DNA of 64,000 nucleotides from Klebsormidium nitens (taxonomy: Eukaryota; Streptophyta; Klebsormidiophyceae; Klebsormidiales; Klebsormidiaceae): contig DF237169.1 of the NCBI GenBank assembly GCA_000708835.1, forward strand, positions 72,186 through 136,185, in the 5' to 3' direction. The translations under genes and the position numbers were made by a program. The notes below the pieces were generated by a model. The model searched no databases, was not told the origin of the DNA, and was given only the letters and a program-made list of their open reading frames with translations. Position 1 is the stretch's first letter; every line of letters begins with the position of its first letter. Positions 1 through 11,800 of the stretch are shown here, piece after piece.

Positions 1-80
1 ACGAGTGGCAGAAAAAACACAAAGTCTGCCCTGGGGGGCTGCACAAACACCAAGCTGCACTAGTGTGCGACGTAAAATGA
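1..80 (+). CDS. 3' end of a MYND zinc-finger protein gene (partial)
   Basis: Reading from base 3, the frame runs open to a TGA at 78-80. The translated tail begins EWQKKHKVCPGG. The W-x3-HK-x2-C spacing is what the last part of a MYND zinc finger looks like (Zn-binding His and Cys after a Trp). The rest of the gene lies left of the window, so the finger cannot be checked for its upstream cysteine pairs. MYND fingers bind zinc and mediate protein contacts; nothing here shows a specific partner. A second MYND gene lies at 48.0-50.2 kb. The piece is very short, so a chance match is possible. Confidence 0.45.
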   Translation, partial: EWQKKHKVCPGGLHKHQAALVCDVK

Positions 81-899
81 TGCATTTTTGAGTGAGATCG
101 ACAGTCCCAAGGGCACTCGTTCAAAGGAGGAAGTTTGCGCTGCATATGAATCAGTGAAGCTGCTGCAAGTCGGTCCACGAGTGGCCAAGAGTAGAGGCCC
201 AACCACTCAAGCACCTCAACTTCGTACTTCCCAGAGTGGACTTTCACTCCTACTCTCACTCTCACTCTGCTTGCAAGTTCGGAAGTTTGACGAAATTTAT
301 TCTCCAAAAATTGCTCCACCGTGGAAAGGAAGAACCCCACTGGACTCATCCAGCAAGGAGACATCTGTAGAAAAGGTTGCTTCCATGCGACGATGCAACC
401 TTCCGAACATTCGACATGCACATGTTCCTGCAATTTCCCTTCCCCACTATCAACCATGCAGACGGAGGTGTACGATTGCGGACTGGCACGAAAAATGGGC
501 CCAGCTGGCATATAGACAACCCCGTCACATGAGCATCGGCACATTACCCCAGTCAAGGCAGGACTCCGGTAATACTGTGAAGGAGTGCACTTCTGCTGCT
601 CTTCAGAACATGGGGGAGCTGAGTAGCTTCTGGTCAGAAGTTAAGGGCAAATTCTGGACGGCTCAGAAAGCAATTCTTAAGAAAGAGCCAGACTGCGAAG
701 TTTCCACAACTCATGAGCTCCACAACCGACTTAAGACGCGATGAGCCAGCGTTTCTGCTCAATTCGCAACAGAATCAAAACCATGCCAATCCCTTAGCAA
801 GGCCATGACACCGCAGATCAAGCGTCGTCCTGCTCGAAGTCTGTTGCAACCGTCAAGATCACCTGGATTAGGGTTAGGCTTTTGCTCGAAAGACCTCAC
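81..899. other. Intergenic or intron, no supported gene
   Basis: Open frames here are on both strands, lack family similarity and are not bounded by convincing splice sites. A TTAGGGTTAGG-like stretch near 865-876 is an isolated short match to plant-type telomere repeat. The minus-strand gene at 900-1522 should continue into this stretch after its donor. A possible short terminal exon follows the acceptor near 709, but I cannot confirm it. Confidence 0.4.
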
Positions 900-1522
900 C
901 TCGCCTCAAACTCCCGCACAGCAATCAGTGATGACCCATGGAGGTCCGGCCACGAGACCTTCTTCTTCCCCGCCTCTGCAAACCGTACAGCAGCCAAAAC
1001 ACCGGTTTTTGCGCCTGCGCCGCTGCGCGGCACATTCCGTGCGCCCCCAACCGCTTCCGAAATGTGTCTGGACCCGTTCTCTGCAATTGAGCTGGGACTT
1101 GCCAAACCCCCAACCGGTGCGGGCGGTACTGGCTTGAGGAAAACAGGTTCTGGCAGTGGGGGTAGCTTTCCAGCTCTCGTCGGCGAAGAAGGGCAAGTCT
1201 CTGGCGTCTCAAATGCGAGCCGTGGGGGAGGGGGGTCCCCGTGGGGAACACTGCTAATGATTGGATGGTGCTCTGGAAGCACAGAGGAATCCGGCAACTC
1301 ATCTTCAATTCCATCCGGAGTTCCCGGAAGGCCGAGCTCTGTAATTTGGCCGTTGGCCACAAACGCCTTTTGCAGGTGGCCATTCAGAGGGGTTTGAGGG
1401 GGCGGACGCTGCACTACGACTGACTCATGATCCAGGGTATGTGGTTCGTCCTTGGTCGTGATCATCGGTCTGTGTGTGAGGCCCCTCGGATCTCCCTGCG
1501 TGGGCCACAGCGGACGAGACAC
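900..1522 (-). CDS. Proline-rich exon with a PP1-docking-like KKVSWPD motif (partial gene)
   Basis: A 207-residue open frame with coding-like composition ends at a good donor (G-AG|GTGAGG, exon end at 900, phase 2). It is rich in Pro, Ser and Gly and looks disordered. Near its end it contains KKKVSWPD followed by a VREFEA segment. A basic residue then V-x-W/F is the classic protein phosphatase 1 docking pattern, and similar '(K/R)VSWPD...L..VREFEP' stretches occur in some plant CCCH and nuclear regulatory proteins; that link is inference from memory. The upstream boundary is unclear: the open frame begins at a GTG, and a CAG acceptor lies near 1497. Downstream exons are not resolved. It is convergent with the MYND tail at base 80. 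Confidence 0.45.
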
Positions 1523-2879
1523 GGGACATGCTTTACAAAAGAGAGTCTGCGGCTAACGGAGTTGTTTATCGCTCTAAAAGAATAGCGTTCCCTACCCGAA
1601 AATTGCGCGGCAAAAGGGGTCTAACCGAGCGCATCTTATTGCGCGGCCTCAGAAGGAGAAACCTTTGAGGTGTGCACTGTCCTTCAAGCTACGGGTCAAT
1701 GACTCCGGTGGTCAATTGTAGCCGGCAAGCGTGCAACATTTGCTTCGGTATTGAAAAAAAACGTTTCAAGCGCCTCGAGAAGCCTTCAAGTTCAATGATA
1801 TGACCCCAAGCTTTGCAGAAACGGAGCACTCAGCACACTACACCGTAGTAACAGAGTGCCACATTCCGACCTGCTCCAGGATTGAAACGTGCCACTTCTT
1901 TGCGCCTTGCAGTGGCAGGAAAATGCTGATCTGACTCACGTCGACGACAAGACGGCCATGGGATCATGGAATGATGGCCGGATGCTCATTGCATGATGAT
2001 TGCTGGTTCACCGTTGAGATCCCACAAATGCCGCCGGGATCATTTTTCCCGTCGATGAACAAAGTATGGAGTATCGGACGGCTCAAACCATGCCTACTCA
2101 AGCATATAACCGCAAAGAAACTTGCGGCCCAGACATGGTTTCTTTCATCCGCCGATCTACGCAGATTGATGATTGATCCCATGCTTCGGTACGGTGAGTA
2201 CGGGCTTCATAATGTGATGTATGTATGTATTTCCAGATACCTGCCTAGTTCAACAGCCTCCTTGACGGAATGCCGCCGGACTAGGATAGATGTACATTAT
2301 CAGCATCATGCATCGACATTGCGTGCGCATTCAAGAATGCTAGTTTCATGGTCCATCGATGTAAGGACATGCATATGAAAGACTGACATGTCAACCCAAG
2401 CTACCACAGCTGGGCGGGGCTGGTAGTATGGTAGTGATTGCATGCGAAGTCCACCTCTGATGCAGCGCCAATGGACTGACCAGCAATTTGACCGACTGAG
2501 ACCAGCGACACAAGGGTTCTTACACAGATCAAGGTTGATCAACTAACTTGTGCAACGCTTGCTATATGATAGGAGCTTCAAGCTTCGAATTCACAGCACT
2601 TTGGATTCCTTCTTCATTGAAACCAACTGACGCTACCGTACATCGACCAACAGACCACATTCGACACAAGTGACTTGCGCTGCTTCTCAAAACTCTCTTT
2701 ACATGCTATGCATCCAATTTAAAGGAACTTGGATCCTGCACCTCGTCGAACAGATTCACTTGGCAGGCCCGAGAGACAAACGTGGAGCGGACGGAACAAT
2801 ACCAAAGATGTTACATAACCCCCGTCCCGAGACTTAAGAAAAGTACTACCGTACGGTCTCCATAGTGCCGTGTGCGATG
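1523..2879. other. Intergenic stretch downstream of the glucosylceramidase gene
   Basis: No open frame here shows family similarity or splice support. A short ATGT repeat (about 2217-2232) is present. The left part should hold the 5' region or upstream exons of the minus-strand gene at 900-1522, and the right part the 3' UTR of the glucosylceramidase gene. I see no RNA gene or mobile element. Confidence 0.4.
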
Positions 2880-5800
2880 CTAGTTTTGTGCCTCATCATC
2901 TCCTATGTCCGCCGAGCAACACGTGGCTCTTTTGGGCGAAAGGGCCTTCTTGTCCTTTCGCCGCTTTTGCCTTGCACCGTTGGACGTTGGCGAGCCGTTT
3001 ACGGAGTCCCCACTAAAAGACGATGCGGGGCTAGTCCCAAACGTCTGCATCGGGCTGAGCGCTGCCTGTGCTTCCTGTACCTCCCTAGATGCGACCGCGG
3101 CAGCCGCCGTAAGCGGTGGGGGCTTGAGGGCAAACTGCAAACCAGACAGAAACCATCTTCAGAGACAGTCCTCAACGCCTGACTTCGAGGGAGTGATGAT
3201 CCATAGAAAAGTTCAACGGTGAAAACAATGCACGTGAGGTACTAATGTCAGAACCTCAGTGCTTCAAACTGACTCCCATTGTTCGTCCTCAATCCAGAAT
3301 AAGCGACAGAAAAACCAGACTCCTCCAGAAGTCCAACCCTCCGGTCAGCCGCCCACTTCCATTGCTCAGACTGCGAACGGCCATGATTTCCAAACGCAGA
3401 AGCGGCTGGAATCTCAAGTAAACACCTCCAACGAAGAAGCTCCCAGGAATGCCACCGACTCTGTACATGGCCCTGACTTTGGAGCGGCAGATCGAACCCT
3501 TTCGAAAAAGTCCGCTTGGGAAATCACCAAAGAGGACATCTCGATCTTCCGGAACCCGCTTTGGAGACCACACGAAAGGAACTACACTGCCTCGGTCGCT
3601 CGCTTACGTACTTTCACTTGCCGTATTTAGACCACCCCTTATACCACTCAGATAAGCGGAGCCCGACGCCCTCCAAACTTCCTAACAAACATCCCAAAAC
3701 TGCGGCGCAGCCCTGAATCTGCGGCACCTACCTGCATCGCCCAGATGGCCAGCGGCCGCATGTACGTCAGCGAACGGAAGCGGCCGTCGACGGTCCACGC
3801 CTCGGGCGTCTGAAACCAGTAGCCGTGGTCGCACCAGCCGGCCTGGAAAACTTTCATCGGGTTAGTGAGTGGTAAGCCCAGTTTACAGAAACGGGCACGG
3901 GTGGGGTTAGTAAGGTGGTCAGGTTATCTGTGAGGGCGGGGTGCATGGACTTTTGAGTTCGAAAAAGTTGCTTGCAATCAGGTGACTGGACCGCTCAAAT
4001 TCCGTGGCTGTCACATCTAAAAGCAGGTCAGGCAGCCACGTTTGACATGGATATGCAAGCACGAAGCTATCTCTCAGATTATGGTGGTAGCACAAGAAAA
4101 GTACTGTTCGCTGGGCTGAACATACGTTGGACCGAACATTACCTGGAACACGCCCTCCGCTGTTTTGAACGCCTCCGCTGCCATGCCTTCGTACAGCATC
4201 GTCGCGGAGAGCGCATACGTGACACCTGTCCACACCTCGCGGGACTGCATGCACGTGTCGTCGACCTGCAGAGAAAAGGAGGGCCCTGTGAGCGAACGGA
4301 GGCAGAAGTCGTAGCCCCCTGTCACCATGGCGGTTCGTACGCACGTCCAAAATCAAATAACCTCATCTATTCTGTTCTATTTGAAACGGCGGACATAGAA
4401 AAATTCAAGCACTGCAAACTCAGCACAAGAACACGTGGACATCAAACTAAGCGATGCTCCGTAAGGCGTATCCCAAAAACAGAGGCCCTCGGACCTTTAA
4501 AGTGAGGCAACGACTTGGATCAACGGGCCGTATTGAAATGGACTCGGCTAGACAAAAGCCTACCTTTCCGGACAGCTCCATTCCGTTGACGGCCCCCATC
4601 TTTCCGTTCCGGATCTTCATGACGTTGTACTCGAAAATGGTCCTGAGCGCGCTCTGCGCCTGGTAGTCGTGGAACAGGGGGGGCAGCCCGCATGCCCAAG
4701 CGTACCTGGGCAAGAAAGGACAAGCGCGTCAGCGTTGAGCGGATCGAGCGAGGCCTCAAGGTCACAGACTTTCCGACGAGTCTCTGAAAAGTGTTTCCTC
4801 AAGGTGCAGGCAGCAGATTGCCTTAAGGAACTCGACAAAAGCCGGTTAGGATAGGAAGCTTTTCACCTCTGGAACCAACTTGACGGATGTCGGGAAGACA
4901 GCTCTTGCGATTCGATGTCGAAAGTCCTTACTGCCAAAGGAACGCCCCAGAACGTAACATCCGGAATCAGAGCAAGGAACAACTTTGAAGCAAACGCAAA
5001 CGACACCGAGACTTCAAGGAGTCCTTACAGACCTTAATTAAGACGCCCCAGGAGCAAACGCCCTCTCTGTTTCACAAGCTGGGAAGTTCCTTTCAGCATC
5101 CCTGAATCTAACCACACAAGCCTCAGCTTCTGATTTCCAGAACCAAACCTAAACTCAAACCCAAAACGAAACCCCAAAATCCAAATTCAAACCTCAAACC
5201 TCAATGCCAAATCCGAACCCACCACTGCCCCGCTAGCTGGTCCGCCTGGATGGACGCGCTGTTGCTGCTGTCGCTCGCATCGTACTTGAAGTAGCGCCCG
5301 TTCCACAGAACCTGCTCGTACTTTGCGCTTCCCTTACGGAACATGGCGCGGTAGCAGCGAGCGGCTTCAAACTCGCCGAGAGCGTCGGCCATGCCCGCAG
5401 CGGCACGAAGGGCGGCGAGCCAAAGGCCCCCACAGTAGGCGCTGATGCCCTTAACGGACCTGTGGCGAGTAAGCGGAGTTGTGAGAAAACTATGCGGAGA
5501 AACGGAATTCAGTTGGCCAAGATCCGAGTCAGATCGTACTTGTTCTTTCTTGGACTGAAGTAAGGGTGAGATTCGAATAAACGGCCCTTGAAAGTACCTG
5601 CGAGTAACATACAAACGAAACAAGGAGACTGGTGTACACGAGTATGCTCTGCAAAGGATTAGCCAGGGGTGTGATTGATAAGGCACAGCAGAAAAGCGCA
5701 CAACTGGAAAACACTCTCAACCACAAAATCTGGTCAAAGTGGCAAAATTGAATCATCTTGAGACAAACTGGGACTGATTTGTTTGATGTAACAGGCATTG

Positions 5801-8800
5801 ATCTGTGTACGGATTGGTTGTTCTGAATGTAATATACAAAGGGTTCGACATTGCAAATACCTGAAAGGCAAGAAAGCTTGCGTCAAAAAATGATGAACAG
5901 GATCTTGTGGGGGTGTCCAAGCGGACAGGTACCGACGCTGTTGGTCCATGACTTAATGGGAGGTTTGGTAGGAGCAGAACTCACTTTGAAAGTGCATGAT
6001 CTGAAGAAAGTGATGGGTGCTTGCTAGATACAGCTAGTTTAAAGAGTTTCAATGGATAAAAACCGTGGCAAATCAGACTGCTTGAGCAATGTTGGGCTTT
6101 GAAGGATGGATATTTTGGCGGTGTGGGTATTTAGTGTGATTCGGTTGAATACAGTCGAGTTGTTTGTAAATGGCAATCGCTTGCGGAAAACAAAATGCGA
6201 TAAGGCCGGTTGTGTCACTGAGTTGATGGGTTAACCAGATCAAATGTGACCTGCCAGGGGTTGAGTTGAGGTCTTCAGAGATGTGGTTAATCTGTCGAGG
6301 GCTGACGGAGTTGAGGAAGTTTAAAGCGAGGTGAGGGATCCTCGAAGTCTGATAGCCAATGAAGGTTGGGGATGATGGTGGTAGTTTATGCGGACTGAAA
6401 GCACTGGCAGGGGTATGGGTTCGAATGTTCCGAAACATTGCCGAGTGGTTTGAGGGGGACATCTGGAATTGATATGGAGGGGAGAAGTTGAGGGTATCAA
6501 GATTCAAATATTCGAAGTCGTTGCCATGTGGTTTGCAAGATTGATCAAATATGAGGGGGAATACTTGAAGTTTTTGACATGGAGGGGGAGATGAGGGTTG
6601 TGGAAGGTTTGTGGGGCAGGGAAGAGTTGGGAGTGTTGGACATGGAGGGTGTAAGTAATCGTGAAAATGTGTTGAGAGTAGTGGAAGGTTGTGGGACAGG
6701 GAAGGGGGTGAGAGGTGAAGTGTTGGACGTGGAAGGTTGTGGGTCAGGGAAGGGGTTGAAAGTTGGAGGTGTGAATAATGTGGAAAATGGAGAGGGTGTT
6801 GTTGGGCAGGGGCCGCGCGAACGCGAGCCCCCGCTGCCACAAATTGTGCCGTGTAGACACCCCGTAGGGTGTTACTGGGATTCACCGCGACCGGAGTGCA
6901 ATGGAAGCAGCTCGTCCCAGGCCATCCGCCTTCGTGATCACAGATTGACCCCGGCCAGGTAAGTGAAGAAACAGGGCCTGGGTCCGGGTTTATAAAGCGG
7001 TCGGGGAAACCGCCTGGTTGTGGGTGAATTTCACGAGAACTCCGACCGACCGATGGAATTCAGTCGGCCGATCGGACGGTCATCGACGATCGACGCGACT
7101 CCGGTCGCAAAATTCAAAATTCCGCGCGGTGGCCATTCTCCGAATTAAAGAGAGCGGAAGCTGACGAGCAGTTCACTTGTTCGCGGTCCAGCTACTTCTA
7201 AGGCCTAAGCGGCACTGAATACTGACACCAGAAACTTGTACGTTTCGGTGTTATTCAGGCTCAGCTTAGGCTTTGAAATCAGCACAGAAAGCAGAGAAGA
7301 CGACACAAGCAGAAGGATTCTGACACGCAAGACTGTTCTTGCCTCCTTGGGTGGATGGTATAGAAGCCCGAAGTCCCTTAAAAGAAGTGACTTTCAACAG
7401 AAGTACACATAATAGCTCACATGCAAAGCGATGCTCGCAAGATGAGTAAGGTTACAGAAAAGCTCAAAGTAAAAGCAATCCTCTCAACATGCAGACACCC
7501 CATTGCCTCCCTAGTAGAGATAGGTTCTCACCAGGTATCGTAGGTCTGGTCCGGGAAGCCCCCGTTCTCAATCAGGCCGTCCCCGTCGGTGTCGAACTGC
7601 ATGCTGTACTCCATCGCGGAGCGCACCGCCTCCCAGCAGTCGCGCGCAAACTTCATGTCGCCGGTCGCCACAAAGTCGCGGTACACCTGCCAAATTACAG
7701 GGCCCTCTAATCAGTCTCAAGTTGCTACTAGGTTAAGCTTTCTGGAAATCGTGCTCTGTTTCATATGACAGGCACGCTGGGAAGCCTTCTGGTGGCAAAA
7801 GTGCCAATGGAGTCTCATCTGGTTACAGCATCAACTTGGAACGGGAGTCGCTTATGTTGGGTCTTAGTACGGAAGCCTTTCGCGGAAGTTCACATTGACG
7901 GGGACTAAAACAAGTTTCAGAAAAGGCAATAAAGACACCCTCGCCCAGCCGCCGACCTACAGCACGAACTTAAAGAGTCAATCTTCTTAATCAATCCCGA
8001 AGATGTGATCCAGCGAACCAAAAAACACCCGCTCCCTCCGCAGTAGGGAGGCGGCTGGAAATCCGCTAAAGAAGGACACCCACTGACCTGCAGCACGAGG
8101 TCCTTCCATCTAGAGTCCAAACTTTCGAGAAGGGTGATGCGTCAGAACATCTTTACGGGAGGAGCTGAAACGAGCTGAAGGGGACCCTCTTCCCGGTGCT
8201 CCACCCGGGATCATACCCGGGGTCTAAATCTAGCTTAAGAAGGACCCCCCCGCCGCTGACCTGCAGCACGAACTTGGGGTTGAGGTCCTTCCACGTGGAG
8301 GTGTTGTGGATGTTGTACGCGTTGACGGCGACCCACGGGTTGTCGATGCCCAGGTCGTGCGGCACCGCGCCAGCCACCTTGCGCGGGCCGTAGTCGCCCT
8401 CGTGCAAGAACTTGATGCGCTCTGGGATCTGTGTAGGAGAGAAAGTGGGGTTAAGAGAGGAGCAACCCTTCAAAAGACGGATTGTCGATCCAGAGACACC
8501 GCAGTCCAAAGCCACCGCAATTCAGAGCCACCACAGTTCCTCTTACAAAGATGAATGTTGGTAAGGCCGCCAGACGCTCTGAATAGTCGGAGGGTTCCAG
8601 TGTCTTTTAAAGCCCACTTAAAGAGGAATGTAAGCTCACTTGGAACCCAGGTCAAGCTGGAAGTCTCATCCGGACTGGGAACAATATTCAGAATCCCAAA
8701 TGGCAAACCGAGTCGCTCAGACAGAAGACAACGCAACTGTAACAAGCGGACGTGCAGAAAGCTCGTCTGTCCAAGCATTTCCTTCCTGACACAGCAATCC

Positions 8801-11800
8801 GTAGGCTGCAGGACTTCGGCTGGGGAGGCCTTTTCCGGATTTCGAGGCCACGTGCCTGCTGCCATCAGGTGAAGAGAACAAGCGTGGTTTTCCAGAATCC
8901 ACCAACAAAACAATAAACTTCAAGCTCAGTAATCTCAGATGACGTCATCGGGGCGCATTCTCACCTCCATCATGGTTGCCTCCGCAAAGTCGCGCTGCAG
9001 GCTGAGCTCCAGCTTGGGGAACAGGCTCAGCAGCGCGAAGCTGGCGTAGAAGTGGACGTCATACGTGTTCCACATGACGTACTCCACGCCCTCCAGGTAC
9101 AGGAACTGCCCGACGCCGTAGTGCGTGTCGACGAACGGCTCCGTCTCGGGTACTGTTAGCACCGGCTCGATGCCTGCGGAGGAAGATAGTTTTAGACACA
9201 AGGGTCTGGAATAACGAAGAAACAAGATGACCAGTTTTCGCAAGCAGCGATACATCTTCCGTAGCGGTACATTCGAGTGTCTACGAACGGCTTTGCCGTT
9301 ACCTTGTGCCGGCGTTCTTGGTGCTGATGCCCAAAAGTGTGGGCTGCTTGCGTCAGAAACAAATCAAAAGTGTCGCGCGATCACTGGAATTCTGAAGTCA
9401 ATAGCGAGACGAACTTCACAGCTGCATATTGTCCGGGCGGCCTATCTACATAGATTGTAAAGAGGGGGAATAACACTCGGGGAAGGTAATCAAACTGCAT
9501 ACTTACATCAGCAGGATATCCAATTGACAGAAACGAGATTGTTGCGGCAAGAGGGTGCAAAAGATGGACTGCTGGACGTGCAGTCTCTCTTGCATCTGTC
9601 GCGCGAGCCTTACCTACGGCCCCCTCCCCATCGCCCAAATCATCCCCCAAGCCAATTGCAGCGCCGCTGGCATCTATCCGCACCGGTAAAGACGCCGCCG
9701 GAGCTTTCCCCCTTGGCCGAAGCTGCGCAGTCCCTTCCGCAGCATGCGCACTCGACGGAGCAACCCTCAGGCCCTCCCCAACCTGCTCACTCCCGCCGCC
9801 CAAAGGCGCCTCTCCCCTATCAGTTTCCGCACCAGTCGTCCCCGGATCTCTGTGGCTCTCGTCAAGCCCGTTTCCCTCTTCCGAGCTTTCGTCCTGACTA
9901 CCAACCGAAGCTACCGACCCGTGCGCACTGAACATCCGCTGGCTGCCCAAACCTGCGTCCCGCAAGGCGCCGTCGTTCTCTTCCAGCGACGTGCCCGGTT
10001 CCGCCCCCCGCCCTCCGTTCCGTTCCGTTTCTCCAGCTTTCCGTTCCGCCCCACCCTCCTGCTCCGCCCACTCTTCCAAACTCACCGCCCCCAACCTAGA
10101 GACCGTCCCGGGAGGACTCAGCGTTTTTCCCGACGCCCCATTTTTCAGCGGCGACAAACTGGGCGCCACCCCGTCCCTTTCTTCCACCTTGCCCAGCCAG
10201 CTACTTGTCCGTAGCAGCCCCGCTAACCCCCGCCCGCTGCTAGTTCTGCCAACTTCCGCGCCGAGGGATCCCCCTTCGGCCCCGTCCGAAACCTGGTCCA
10301 GGCTGAACGAGCGCCGAATGGGCTCTACCGGGGTGCGCCCCTCTTTGTGCCGGTGCCCCCGGTGCTTCGCTTTGGGCGTCCGTTTCTTTGCGGACGGGCT
10401 CGTGGTGGGGCTGCGGACGGGGGAGGTGGACGGAGTTGGGTCCGAATCGATGGCGTCCGAGAGAACCACGTCCGTGAGCTTCATCAGCACCTGCCAATAT
10501 CAACCAAGACATGAATCTTGTTTTCAGCTTCCTCGAGTGTTTGGCAGCACGATCAGACACTCTGCCTTTTGCTCTTTGTCAGTCCAAACTGTTCCGTCCT
10601 ATTTTTTTAAATCAACGTCTTTCGTCTCGTTCGTTTGAGTATGAGAGGAAACGCAAAAGAAGAAACAAGCTTATGCGACACGCGACTCTGAAACTTCTTG
10701 CTACAAGTGTGCCGCTTGTCAATAAGCACAGCATCCAAACCATGAACTTTTGGAAGGTCTGACGTAACGTACTTCAAACTCGAGGCCTCTGAGTTCACGA
10801 GACAAAGACAAACCTAAGCAATGTCTCCTGCTTACCCTGGTCTTGAAGGGCACTTCTTTTCGAGGCGCCGCCAGCGCCTGGTGCTCTTGAGTGACCTCCC
10901 GCCCATTTTCCGCTCCTTCCCGGATCTTCGGAGTCCCGTCTGCAACCAACAAAGTTGCTCTTTGTCTATTTATATGCATATATTGCCTGGAAAAGAACCC
11001 CCGCCCCGAAACTCCAAACGCCGGCACTGAAATAGTGAAACCTCTGTAGAAGAACTTTGACTGGACAAAAACACAGAGGAGAGCGACTGAGCTCGGCCTT
11101 CGTCTGCGGATCTCAAGCACAACATAATATCTCGAGCACACGAAGAAATACTGGCCTAGCCTTACGAGCCTGCTAAAAGCTTCCTGCTCATGCAGAAAAA
11201 CATAAGCAGGACATCCCCTTCTTCAGGATTCACTCCACTCCTGCTTGCTAAGCTGACGTTTCATATGTTCATTCCTCACCGGTCCAAACCGTCCCTCCGG
11301 AAACCAGGTAGTACAGCTCGTTGAACAATGTGATCCGGTACCACTCCGGTACCGTGTCGTCGTCAATGATGGGCTTCTGCCACTCCTCGATGGCAGCCTC
11401 CCAGCTCCGATGATCTGCACGAGGTAAGATTGCTTTCGGCAGGTGAACACCCACTGTAGAGGTCTAATACCTACAGGGAACAGACAAGAAACTTCATCAA
11501 AGCGGTATGCAAAAGAAAGACTGCAGGATCTTCAGCTCTCTCTCTCTCGTGCGGATTGGTCCAGAAGACGTTGAAGCCGAGTGCCCATTGGTTCAGAAGA
11601 CATTAAAACCTACTTCGCATCACTCGAGGCTGCTGCCGCTTAGGAAGAAAAACCCTTTCCTGACGCAGAAAAGCTGTTGGAACTCAAGAGGAAGAGTACT
11701 GATGCCCGCAAGCAACGACTTACTGAGGATAGCATGGTGCACCAACTTCGGAGCTGCGTTGCCTGCCCGTCCGAAAAACTGGGTGTACCGCCTGCATAAC

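Noticed and set aside
88-744. Long plus-strand open frame downstream of the MYND tail
   Set aside because: It begins at a TTG just after the preceding stop, has repetitive Ser/Leu content, no family similarity and no splice context, so I could not support it as a gene.
6073-6885. 270-residue minus-strand open frame
   Set aside because: It lies wholly inside glucosylceramidase intron 18, is Pro/Ser/His/Leu-rich because of strand-biased G-rich repeats, and has no recognisable domain.
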